From: JANQUM01 sp047630355
GTDB taxonomy: Bacteria; Bacteroidota; Bacteroidia; Cytophagales; Spirosomataceae
DNA: 40,582 nucleotides
Assembly (NCBI GenBank): GCA_047630355.1
Contig: JBLHXN010000019.1
Location: forward strand, 1 to 40,582
Direction: 5' to 3'
A program made the translations under genes and the position numbers. The notes beneath the pieces were generated by a model. It did not search any database. It saw only the letters and a program-made list of their open reading frames with translations, and was not told where the DNA came from. Positions 25,823 through 33,771 of the stretch are shown here, one piece after another (the stretch's first letter is position 1; each line of letters starts with the position of its first letter).

Positions 25823-27223
25823 ATGATACCAAAACATATATTACTTAGCATTGGTTTGTTAGCTATTTTCTCCTGTACAAGTGGTCAATCTGTCCTAATA
25901 GACGAATCAGATAAAACTGAATCTGTGGCACAAGTCATAGAAATTGACAGTGTTTGGGCTGGACATCCCGTCGGGTTTTGCCTCTATACACATGGCGATA
26001 GACAATATATTGCGTACTATAATGTTAACCGCAACTTAGTAGTGGGACAAAGAAATCTTGTTGATGAGAATTTTGTGCTACATATATTGGCTCCTACCAC
26101 TTATAAATCTGTTAGTGGAACAAGTACCATATTAAAATGGGATAGCCATAATTACCTGACACTTGGCATTGACAAAGAAGGGTTTATTCATCTGGCAGGT
26201 AACATGCATGCAAATCCCATTACTTATTTTAAGAGCACAAGTACTAATGACATTTCTACATTAGTTCAGGAAATGGAAATGATAGGAAGCAATGAAAAAA
26301 AATGTACGTATCCCCATTTCTTGCTCTCAAAAAAAGGAGAACTAATTTTTCATTACCGAGATGGGGGTAGTGGGAATGGAAGTGAGATTTATAATGCTTA
26401 TTCATCCGAAACGAAAAACTGGTCTAGAATGCTAGATGTTCCATTGACGGATGGTGAAGGTTTGATGAACGCTTATCAAACGACCCCAACTATTCTAGAA
26501 GATGGCTGGTATCACGTATATTGGGTTTGGCGAGATACGCCTGATTGTGAGACAAATCACGATCTATCATATATGAAAAGCCCTGATTTAAAAAATTGGT
26601 TTGATGGTTTTGGAAATAAAATTGAATTACCGGCAACTTTAGATAAGAAAGGATTGATTGTAGATCCAATTCCCATAAAGGGTGGCATAATAAATTTGTC
26701 TGCCAAGCTTTGTTTAGATGAAAACAACAGTCCTCTATTTGTTTACCATAAATATGATTCTGATGGTAATCTTCAAGTATATGTAGCTTACACTTACATT
26801 GATGATAAAAAATGGATCCATAAACAACTAACTCAATGGGATTATCGCTGGGAGTTTTCAGGGCGGGGAAGTATTGATGTAGAATTTCGATTCAAAGGTT
26901 TTAAGAAAAGAACCGATGGCAAGTACGAGATTGATTATTGGCACATCAAATACGGAAACGGCACCCTACTGTTAAACAGCAAATTTGAAAATATAGGTGA
27001 AGTATTGAAGGCCGAATCTTTTATTTCAGGGCTTAAAGTGGAAGGAGGTCTTCCAGGTTTACTTGTTCAAACCAGTGAGGATATAGGGCATACAAATGAC
27101 CAAAATTTCAGATATGTTCTCAAATGGGAAACACTTAATAAAAACCGGGATTTGCCACGTGTAAAACCGTGGCCAAATCCTAGCAAGCTGATTTTGTATA
27201 AATTAAAAGCCGCTGAACAGTAA
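25823..27223 (+). CDS. BNR-4 repeat lipoprotein, possible polysaccharide lyase
   Basis: The 466-aa protein starts with a lipoprotein-like signal (Cys18 in LLAIFSC). It belongs to the BNR-4 beta-propeller group, which includes ulvan lyases and rhamnogalacturonan-type lyases (PL24, PL25, PL42) and related hydrolases. Supporting segments are LAGNMHANPITYF with His129, CTYPHFLLSKKGELIFHYRD, GLMNAYQTTP and WYHVYWVWRDTP. These fit the His/Arg/Tyr-rich active face of the lyases, but the exact family cannot be fixed by eye. It lies between two unrelated IS elements and has no SusC/SusD or other polysaccharide-utilisation genes beside it, so it may have come in with them. Expected location: cell surface or periplasm. 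Confidence 0.75.
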   Translation: MIPKHILLSIGLLAIFSCTSGQSVLIDESDKTESVAQVIEIDSVWAGHPVGFCLYTHGDRQYIAYYNVNRNLVVGQRNLVDENFVLHILAPTTYKSVSGTSTILKWDSHNYLTLGIDKEGFIHLAGNMHANPITYFKSTSTNDISTLVQEMEMIGSNEKKCTYPHFLLSKKGELIFHYRDGGSGNGSEIYNAYSSETKNWSRMLDVPLTDGEGLMNAYQTTPTILEDGWYHVYWVWRDTPDCETNHDLSYMKSPDLKNWFDGFGNKIELPATLDKKGLIVDPIPIKGGIINLSAKLCLDENNSPLFVYHKYDSDGNLQVYVAYTYIDDKKWIHKQLTQWDYRWEFSGRGSIDVEFRFKGFKKRTDGKYEIDYWHIKYGNGTLLLNSKFENIGEVLKAESFISGLKVEGGLPGLLVQTSEDIGHTNDQNFRYVLKWETLNKNRDLPRVKPWPNPSKLILYKLKAAEQ

Positions 27224-27507
27224 ATTACTATTTAGAAGTAATAAAACCCAACTAATTTTTCATGCCAATTGAATTAAAGTGGCTCGAATTATTTAGCAAA
27301 TTGGCCTCTTAAGATGGGTGTTATTAAACGTTCAGGCGTTATTTTGCATACTACTGGACAAGTAGTACGGAAAAAAGGTGAGTTTTGTAATTTTGTTTTA
27401 CCCAAACAATTTACAAAAACGCCCCACCCTTTAGTCAGTAAATTTAGTAGCTCTTTTTTGGACATCCGAGAAAGTGTCATCGAAACTTTATTTTTGGTCT
27501 GTAATAG
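27224..27507. other. Non-coding gap between BNR-4 gene and IS5-like element
   Basis: These 284 bp hold no gene I can support. Open frames on both strands are short and have no recognisable motif. No IS end similar to those of the flanking elements was found. It may be the trailing part of the segment that brought in the BNR-4 gene. Confidence 0.5.
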
Positions 27508-28476
27508 ACGTTATCACGAATTTAGCATTATGTGCTAAAATTTAGGCTGTCTTGTTTTAGGTTTGTTGCGATGAAACAAATTGACCCAAAACAGCGGACA
27601 GCCCTGCCCAGATTTAGGGCATTGACGAGTCTAAACCAAGTTTGTTACCAAACCTTGTTACCCGTCTTTAACCGCCACGTTGTTGCTTACTTACTTAGCT
27701 GTCTATACGCTGAAGGGTAAGTTGCGATTGTTGCCAAGTTTCAAGGAAGCGGCTAATAGTAGCCTTTATGGGAGCGTCTCTAAACTGGAATTTATGTTAC
27801 TTTACCTAAAAGAAAACCCTCCGCAAAGTTACCACGGTTGCCTTTTCGAGCTTTCACAGGCAAAAGTGAGCGAATGGTTCAAGTTGCTGCTCCCGCTTTT
27901 AGCATCGTCACTGAAAGAGATGAACTTGCTGCCACCTGGTGGAAATGTGTTCAACTTTGCTTCAACGCAAGAGGTCGAATATTTGGCTGGTGATGTCGTT
28001 GAGCGGTCGGTGCCTCGTTCTACGTGTGGCCATACCCAAAAAGAGGAGTATAGTGGGAAAAAGAAGCAACACACCAATAAGAATTTTGCCATTGCCGCCC
28101 CGAATGGGCAAGTCCTTTTCCTGAGCGAGACCTATGAAGGGTCGGTACACGATAAGGCCATCTGGAATGAGATCGAATTCGACATCGAAGAACATACCGT
28201 CTTGTTGGATTCGGGCTTTGAAGGAGCTGAACAGCAGTGTCAGACCGTGGTGACACCTTTCAAAAAACCAAAGGGAAAAGAACTCTCGGACTCAAAGAAG
28301 GCTGTTAATACGGGTATCAGTAAGAAAAGAGCCATCATCGAGAATGTTTTCGAGATGATTAAACGACTCAGGATAAAGGGATTCGATAAAAGAAACTTAA
28401 TCATGAAAATTGCAACGGGAATCCATAACCTAAGAATCAAAAATAAAACCCCATCTAAATAAATTCGTGATAACGT
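27508..28476. mobile_element. IS5-like (DDE) insertion sequence with perfect 17-bp ends
   Basis: The left end ACGTTATCACGAATTTA (27508-27524) is repeated exactly in reverse complement at 28460-28476. The enclosed 969 bp carry one transposase in two overlapping frames. Size and layout fit the two-frame branches of the IS5 family. A target duplication could not be identified with confidence. The right end abuts a truncated open frame, and that frame's apparent start lies inside the IS end. Confidence 0.85.
27571..28462 (+). CDS. IS5-like transposase in two overlapping frames
   Basis: Frame A runs from ATG 27571 (MKQIDPKQRTALPRFRALTS) to TAA 27718-27720. Frame B continues the protein to 28462 and contains the DDE domain: Asp in AGDVVERSVPRS, Asp in LLDSGFEG, and Glu in IENVFEMIKRLRI. 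The frames overlap at about 27680-27720 and B is +1 relative to A. At 27694-27697 the sequence CTTA would let a Leu tRNA slip from CTT to TTA, which would join the frames. The alternative is a disabling single-base change. The combined protein of about 295 aa is a normal size. Confidence 0.75.
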
Positions 28477-28940
28477 TTAATCATCAGAAAGGTTGTTCAA
28501 ACGTGATGAAGCTGATGCAAACGAAGTTGAAAAATGACTTTGCTCTCGGAATTATCGACGAAGATAAACGAGTGATGTTTTATGCCGAAGAGTTTGAATT
28601 GTTGAATGATGTTGAAGGGCTGATAAAACTGCTCAAACATCCACGGCAAAATCATTTCATCATTTATATTTCTCCTGCTATGGAAAAGTGGCTTTTGACA
28701 GTTTCTCGAAGTCAGAATATAAATTTGAGTGAATTCGGTTTACCAACCGATGTAAAAGGATTGGTGAGTATTACCAAAACGACGAAAAGTGAGAATAATG
28801 ACCCTTTTTCTTCTAATTTGAAAGACTTGTTTAAAACCCTGAAAATCAGTAGTTCGCCAATTATTGCAACACTCATTTTTTGGATTGAGTATTTGAAGGA
28901 AAATCCGTATGACGCTAATTTAGAACTGCTAAAGAACTAA
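28476..28940 (+). pseudogene. 3' fragment of an unrecognised gene, probable ATPase partner
   Basis: About 154 residues remain, from FNHQKGCSNVMKLMQTKLK onward, with NDFALGIIDEDKRVMFYAEE, PAMEKWLLTVSRS and a tail ending NLELLKN. The only upstream start is a GTG inside the IS5-like end, so the true 5' end has been lost or replaced. The IIDEDK segment, a short acidic turn after a hydrophobic strand, resembles the start of a Toprim-like or nuclease-like core, but I cannot name a family. It is on the same strand as the ATPase fragment 4.4 kb upstream; genes of this look tend to follow RecF-like ATPases in Bacteroidota, so I infer one broken operon. Confidence 0.6.
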
Positions 28941-28942
28941 TC

Positions 28943-29782
28943 TCACTCCCCCTTCAAAACTCCCAAAGCCAACCAATTAGCAATAGCTTGACGATTATCA
29001 GGAATCAACAACCGCTTTTGATCGAAAGTGTTCTGGATGTTTCCCAACTCTATGTAAACCGTTGTTGGTTTGGTTTCACGGAGCATCCACAAATCACGGG
29101 AAGAAACTACGCCGTCATAACCACGACCCTTTTGGTGCGTTGTATATTCTTTTTTTATTGTGTTAAACATCGTGTTGGCAAGTGATTTGCCGTTGCTGCT
29201 GTTACTATTGTGGTAGAAGAAAACATCCACTTTTCGCCCCACGTAACGGGAGTCTACGTGCGTAACAATTACCCGTTGTGTTTTGTAACCTTTTTTTCGG
29301 TTAGCATAATATAATTTGTTGATGATTGAAGTCCGTTGATTTAAGCGTGCCTTTTGATTTAGCGGCATACTTTTTCCGCCCCAAACGGTTTCATCTTTGT
29401 CCATTGGTAGAATTCTCGCGTCTCTGATTCCATCGTTTTCATCGCGGGTTATCATATAAACGGTTGCTCCGTGACCGATTAAATTACGTGCTAATCGTAA
29501 ACTCACATCGTACGCATACTCGTCTTCCGAAATCCAGACTTTGCCTTTTTTTGTCATCGCCCCGGGGTCAGGACCACCGTGTCCACTAACTATATAATAA
29601 GCATGACCCTTAAGCTTTGAATTGTAAATGGGCGTTTTAGCGTATTTCTTTCCGAAGATTTTATAATTGACAAATCTGGTAGCACCACCAAAAACTTCGG
29701 TTGGGTCGTTTGGTGAAGTTGTAGTAGATGCCAGACCGACAAATGCGATAACGACAAAGACACTGAGCAGCAGTCTTTTCAT
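28943..29782 (-). CDS. N-acetylmuramoyl-L-alanine amidase (Amidase_3), secreted
   Basis: The 279-aa enzyme has a signal peptide (MKRLLLSVFVVIAFVGLAST) and an amidase_3 fold that cuts the amide bond between MurNAc and the stem peptide. Zinc ligands are likely His68 in VSGHGGPDPGA, a Glu in WISEDEYAYD, and the His in IVTHVDSR; the catalytic Glu is in VYIELGNIQN. It is a single-domain enzyme without SH3 or LysM repeats. It ends 2 bp from the convergent gene fragment and is divergent from the M28 peptidase gene over 228 bp, in which I saw nothing else. Confidence 0.9.
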   Translation of the reverse strand: MKRLLLSVFVVIAFVGLASTTTSPNDPTEVFGGATRFVNYKIFGKKYAKTPIYNSKLKGHAYYIVSGHGGPDPGAMTKKGKVWISEDEYAYDVSLRLARNLIGHGATVYMITRDENDGIRDARILPMDKDETVWGGKSMPLNQKARLNQRTSIINKLYYANRKKGYKTQRVIVTHVDSRYVGRKVDVFFYHNSNSSNGKSLANTMFNTIKKEYTTHQKGRGYDGVVSSRDLWMLRETKPTTVYIELGNIQNTFDQKRLLIPDNRQAIANWLALGVLKGE

Positions 29783-30010
29783 GGGTAAGTTATTGATTAT
29801 TAGTAAGCAACGTAAAAGCTATAGTATGGCAAATGTAGTAAGATTATTGTTTTTGGGCAATATCTTTCCCTTTCTCAACGATCAATCTTATCATAAATTT
29901 TTCAAAACGACTCAAATCTGATAGCTTTACGCTACGTTAAAAATTAATAAGAAACTTATTCTGATTCGTTTACCGAAATCATATTCCCGAATTATTTCAT
30001 CATATTTTCA

Positions 30011-31009
30011 ATGAAAAAAAATAAAAGCGTACTTTTTCTCATCGTCAGCTTGTTTTTGACGTACGGTTGTAAAAATAATTCAAATGAATCAACCGCAATA
30101 GTAGAAACAAAACCTACGGTGACTGCCCCTTATTTTAACGCTGATTCGGCGTATAATTACGTAGCCGAACAAGTTGCTTTTGGTCCGCGGGTTCCGAATA
30201 CTGCTGCCCACAAAGAAACTGCCGCGTGGATAATCAGTGAATTAAAAGGGAGCGGGTTAGAAGTAATTGAGCAGGATTTTAAAGCTACTACTTACGATAA
30301 TAAAATCCTTAATGCGAAGAATATAATTGCGTCTTACAATCCAGCGGCTACAAAACGCATTTTACTTGCTGCTCATTGGGACTCCCGCCCGTTTGCTGAC
30401 AAAGATGACGAACGCAAAAACGAAGCCATTGCCGGAGCAAACGACGGCGGGAGCGGCGTTGCTGTTTTGTTAGAGATTGCGAGAACAATTGCCGCTGCCG
30501 AGGTTAAACCGACCGTCGGAATTGACTTCATTTTCTTTGATGCTGAAGATTGGGGAACGCCTGAAGGTTATACCGGAGCAGCTGATTTAGAATACGGTGG
30601 TTACTGCTTAGGTTCAACTTACTGGTCTAAGAATTTACATAAGCCTAACTACTCAGCCTATTTCGGAGTTTTGCTGGATATGGTGGGAGCAAAGGGAGCG
30701 ACTTTTCGTCAGGAAGGATACTCCTTGCAAATTGCCCCAAGCGTGGTTAAGAACGTATGGAATACGGCAAGTCAGATGGGTTTCAGTCAGTATTTCGTGA
30801 ACGAGAAAATGGAAGGTGGAATCACAGACGATCACGTTCCTATTATTCAGAATACAGGCATTAATATGATAGATATTATTGATTTAAAACGTACCGAAAA
30901 TACTTTTTTTGCGGGACATCATACCCACGAGGATGACATGGATGTAATTGATAAAGGGACTTTAAAAGCCGTTGGGCAAACTGTTTTGCAGGTGGTTTAT
31001 CAGGAGTAG
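30011..31009 (+). CDS. M28 family metallopeptidase / glutaminyl-peptide cyclotransferase-like lipoprotein
   Basis: The 332-aa protein has a lipoprotein signal with Cys20 (LTYGC). The M28 zinc-binding residues are in order: His122 (AAHWDSRP), Asp145 (GANDGGSGVA), Glu179 (FFDAEDWG), and the His in TDDHVPIIQ near the C-terminus. The DSRPFADKD loop and the single-zinc pattern resemble bacterial and animal glutaminyl cyclases, which make N-terminal pyroglutamate, more than aminopeptidases. Many Bacteroidota exported proteins carry pyroglutamate at the mature N-terminus, so this is a sensible role. It should sit on the periplasmic side of a membrane. It is monocistronic. Confidence 0.88.
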   Translation: MKKNKSVLFLIVSLFLTYGCKNNSNESTAIVETKPTVTAPYFNADSAYNYVAEQVAFGPRVPNTAAHKETAAWIISELKGSGLEVIEQDFKATTYDNKILNAKNIIASYNPAATKRILLAAHWDSRPFADKDDERKNEAIAGANDGGSGVAVLLEIARTIAAAEVKPTVGIDFIFFDAEDWGTPEGYTGAADLEYGGYCLGSTYWSKNLHKPNYSAYFGVLLDMVGAKGATFRQEGYSLQIAPSVVKNVWNTASQMGFSQYFVNEKMEGGITDDHVPIIQNTGINMIDIIDLKRTENTFFAGHHTHEDDMDVIDKGTLKAVGQTVLQVVYQE

Positions 31010-31028
31010 GGGAGTGGCATGGATTAAA

Positions 31029-31730
31029 TTACTGTCCCTTAATTTCAGAGAGCCTTTCCCAAATATTAAGTATTCTATTTTTTCTGTTTTCTCTATTTGA
31101 GAAATCTAAATTGGCAGAAATTTCATCCGTGATGAAAGGTCGCTTACACAATAGTATTATTTGCTCGATGATATAGTCTTTGATGTTACTTTCTGCCGAA
31201 GTAATATCATTTTCAATCGTTGTTCGATTATTGAATAGGTAAATGATGTCCTCAAAATCGCTATTTAATCTGTAATCGCTGCCGTGCCGTTTAGATTTTA
31301 ACGCTTCAAATTTTGAACCGATGAAATAAAGCAGTTGAAAAAGGGTTATGTTTTGCCCATTACTCAACGTAAGAGGTGTGGTGTTTTTGGCACCTACCTC
31401 GTACCATTTATTGGTAAACCCCAGCACCTCTCCACTTGTGGGCATGATATCTACTATTATGTCATGATAAACATACCTGCATATTACGCCAGAGTTTGTT
31501 TCATTCGCAAAACCCGCTGCTCGCAGCTTATCTTCTAAATATGCAAATTTTGAATACGAAATCAACTCTACAACTACGTCAATGTCGTCTGTCGGGCGGG
31601 ATTCTTCTTTGGCGGGGTCGTCGCAATATAACTCTACAACTGCACCTCCCACAAAAATCACCTTTTCAACTACCTCTTCAAGGGCTTTTGCAATTACTTG
31701 TAACCTTACAATGTTTTTGTGATTGGCCAT
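31029..31730 (-). CDS. AbiEii-like nucleotidyltransferase (toxin candidate)
   Basis: The 233-aa protein has a nucleotidyltransferase core: VIFVGGAVVEL (Gly28-Gly29) followed by PTDDIDVVVEL with the DxD metal site at Asp49 and Asp51. A third acidic strand follows in HDIIVDIMP. The helical C-terminal part contains KFEALKSKRHGSDYRLNSDF, which resembles the KxxA...DxxD region of AbiEii-type toxins. AbiEii/MenA toxins transfer nucleotides to tRNA or other targets. Its start overlaps the upstream HTH gene by 25 bp, so the two are translationally coupled, as in type IV AbiE systems. No disabling change is seen. Confidence 0.82.
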   Translation of the reverse strand: MANHKNIVRLQVIAKALEEVVEKVIFVGGAVVELYCDDPAKEESRPTDDIDVVVELISYSKFAYLEDKLRAAGFANETNSGVICRYVYHDIIVDIMPTSGEVLGFTNKWYEVGAKNTTPLTLSNGQNITLFQLLYFIGSKFEALKSKRHGSDYRLNSDFEDIIYLFNNRTTIENDITSAESNIKDYIIEQIILLCKRPFITDEISANLDFSNRENRKNRILNIWERLSEIKGQ

Positions 31731-32278
31731 CCTTCGTTGATTATTTCTTTCAGTAGCTGGAATGATATTTCCGCAACTCTGCTTTTTCCAGTTCTAATAC
31801 CATCTAATAGAGCAAATACTTCGTATAACTTCTCATTTTTAAGACTAACTGCCGGAACGGTATGGTAAAGCGGTTCTATTAATAACCCTCTTTTTGTACC
31901 TTCTGCGTGTTCCCAAACAAACGTTTCTTCTGAAATAATTTCATCTTGTAGAGGTGAAGCACTGTGAGCAGTCGGGACTCCTCTACCGATACCAGTTGGG
32001 TGAACAGGAAAAACATACTTTAAGCCACATTTGATAAAATCGAGTAATGCTAATTTGTTAATTTCTTTCAATTTAGGATTACTTATCAATCCCGCATAAG
32101 CTGACCGAGCCAATGATTCTGATACCTCTGACTGACTTATTTCCAACAATTCAGCAATTTGTTTATTATTTGGAGGAATGAACATAAATTTCCTCCCAGC
32201 TATTTCACCTATGGAAATAGCTGGTATGGTAAGTAATACTAAAATATCTTGCGGCCGCATTCCACTATGTTTTTTCAT
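31706..32278 (-). CDS. Winged-HTH protein, AbiEi-like antitoxin candidate
   Basis: This 190-aa protein has a winged helix-turn-helix near residues 8-70 (MRPQDILVLLTIPAISIGE, then NKQIAELLEISQSEVSESL). A beta-rich second half contains YVFPVHPTGIGRGVPTAHSA. I chose the Met at 32278; an upstream ATG at 32326 would place 16 extra codons inside an inverted repeat. The gene overlaps the nucleotidyltransferase start by 25 bp. The architecture of HTH plus a coupled nucleotidyltransferase parallels AbiEi/AbiEii, where the HTH protein binds inverted repeats upstream and represses the operon. An inverted repeat lies 15 bp upstream of this start. The antitoxin role is inferred. Confidence 0.7.
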   Translation of the reverse strand: MKKHSGMRPQDILVLLTIPAISIGEIAGRKFMFIPPNNKQIAELLEISQSEVSESLARSAYAGLISNPKLKEINKLALLDFIKCGLKYVFPVHPTGIGRGVPTAHSASPLQDEIISEETFVWEHAEGTKRGLLIEPLYHTVPAVSLKNEKLYEVFALLDGIRTGKSRVAEISFQLLKEIINEGWPITKTL

Positions 32279-32292
32279 TCTACCGTCAATTG

Positions 32293-32330
32293 ATTCGTGA
32301 TTTGCAATTTGCAATTTGCAAATCACGAAT
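32293..32330. promoter_or_regulatory. 15-bp inverted repeat upstream of the AbiE-like pair (candidate operator)
   Basis: Arms ATTCGTGATTTGCAA (32293-32307) and its exact reverse complement (32316-32330) surround an 8-bp spacer TTTGCAAT, which itself repeats the arm's end. A partial copy of the arm (ATTCGTG) lies at 32348-32354. The site is between the divergent HTH gene and the VWA gene. It resembles both an operator and the TTTGCAA-rich intergenic repeats of some Bacteroidota, so its role is open. Confidence 0.55.
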
Positions 32331-32384
32331 GCAACTTTTTTCTATAGATTCGTGTAATTCCACCGACAAATTTTTGATAAACCT

Positions 32385-33707
32385 ATGTTCTCAACCCTTC
32401 CCGAAAATTTCCGAACCCACGGCTTATCCGCCGATATTCGTACGTTACTCTTGTTACAGAAAGCAATTGACAAAGATCTGATACGCACATTAGGTGATAT
32501 TTTTACAGTACTGAAAGGGGTTGTTGTGAAAGACCCACAGCAAATCGGACCGTTTATAAAAGCGTTCTACGATTACTTTCTGGGAATAGAAATTAAACCA
32601 AACGAAAGCCTGAACGATGCTGTTCTGCGGTCGGAAGTATTTAAGGATTGGCGGGAAAATTTAGAAATAAACGAAAACGTCGAAACTCCTGATGCCGAAG
32701 AATTAGTCACAAAGTTTTTGGACGAGGTTCACCTCACTTCGTACGACATCAAAAAAGTACTCGACGGAAAGGAAATCTTCGATAAAGACAATCCTGACCT
32801 CGAAGATAATCAAGCTGATACGCCCGAAGGAGAAGCCAAACGTCAGCTCGATAAAATGGCGGATTACTCCGATTTATCTCTCGAAGAGTTATTAGAACGT
32901 ATGAAGCGAGTGGCGGAGCAACAGAAAACGAAGCATTCGGGCGGAAGTCACTGGATTGGTACGGGCGGAATTTCGCCGTACGGTCACGGGGGAGCGGCGA
33001 AAAACGGCGTTCGGGTTGGCGGTACGGGCGGTGGCAAAATGGCGAGAGCCGTTCTAAACGACAAAAATTACTTCCCCGTTGATTTAGATAAACTCGTAAA
33101 CGACGATAATATTGATGCGGCGTTGGCTTCGTTGAAAGGAATCGTGGAAGAATCTGCTCAGGATAAACTTGACGTAAAATTCACGATAAAGGAAGGCTTG
33201 AAACGAGGTGGATTATTCATTCCCGAAATAAGGAAAGTACAACAAGAGAAATTACAGGTTATTCTATTAATTGACAACGGTGGTTATTCGATGTCGCCTT
33301 ACGTGAAAACTATTCGGCAGCTATTTCGAAAGATGAAAACCCGTTTTGCCCATGATTTGGAAACCTACTATTTCCACAATACTATTTACGATAACGTCTA
33401 TTCTGACGTTCACCGAACAAAACCCGTGAAAATTGAAAAGTTGCTGAACAAAGACCCAAATTACCGCATTTTTATTATGGGAGATGCCGCCATGGCTCCG
33501 TACGAATTGACGCAATCTACGCTTGATGTTTACAAAAAACTGACTGATAAATTCAAGAAGATAGCGTGGCTCAATCCCGAACCGCTGCACTACTGGCAGT
33601 CTACGCTGACAATAAATGTATTGAAAGAATTAGTGCCGATGTACCCCATGACCCCGAGGGGCATTGAAAATGCCGTTCGAGAAATGAATAAGCGGGTGGA
33701 TATTTAA
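32385..33707 (+). CDS. VWA domain-containing protein (CoxE-like)
   Basis: The 440-aa protein has a helical N-terminal half (SADIRTLLLLQKAIDKDL, with a charged linker near 150-185 and a Gly-rich stretch GVRVGGTGGGK at about 205-220). A von Willebrand A domain begins near residue 290. The metal site is the degenerate DNGGYSMS (Asp297) seen in this subfamily instead of DxSxS, and LETYYFHNTIYDNVY follows. Relatives usually sit beside a MoxR-type AAA ATPase that acts as a chaperone for metal-centre assembly. No MoxR gene is in the window. The function of this subgroup is unknown. Confidence 0.85.
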   Translation: MFSTLPENFRTHGLSADIRTLLLLQKAIDKDLIRTLGDIFTVLKGVVVKDPQQIGPFIKAFYDYFLGIEIKPNESLNDAVLRSEVFKDWRENLEINENVETPDAEELVTKFLDEVHLTSYDIKKVLDGKEIFDKDNPDLEDNQADTPEGEAKRQLDKMADYSDLSLEELLERMKRVAEQQKTKHSGGSHWIGTGGISPYGHGGAAKNGVRVGGTGGGKMARAVLNDKNYFPVDLDKLVNDDNIDAALASLKGIVEESAQDKLDVKFTIKEGLKRGGLFIPEIRKVQQEKLQVILLIDNGGYSMSPYVKTIRQLFRKMKTRFAHDLETYYFHNTIYDNVYSDVHRTKPVKIEKLLNKDPNYRIFIMGDAAMAPYELTQSTLDVYKKLTDKFKKIAWLNPEPLHYWQSTLTINVLKELVPMYPMTPRGIENAVREMNKRVDI

Positions 33708-33771
33708 ATGTTTGTGGTCGGTTGTTCGATTTTATCACCGTTGAAAATTACCGTTCGCAAGTGATTCTTAC

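Noticed and set aside
27289..27480. Minus-strand open frame of 63 codons
   Set aside because: It has no recognisable motif, overlaps other open frames and its composition does not support coding.
24061..28476. A composite transposon formed by the two IS elements around the BNR-4 gene
   Set aside because: The elements belong to different families with unrelated ends, so they cannot be mobilised together as a standard composite.
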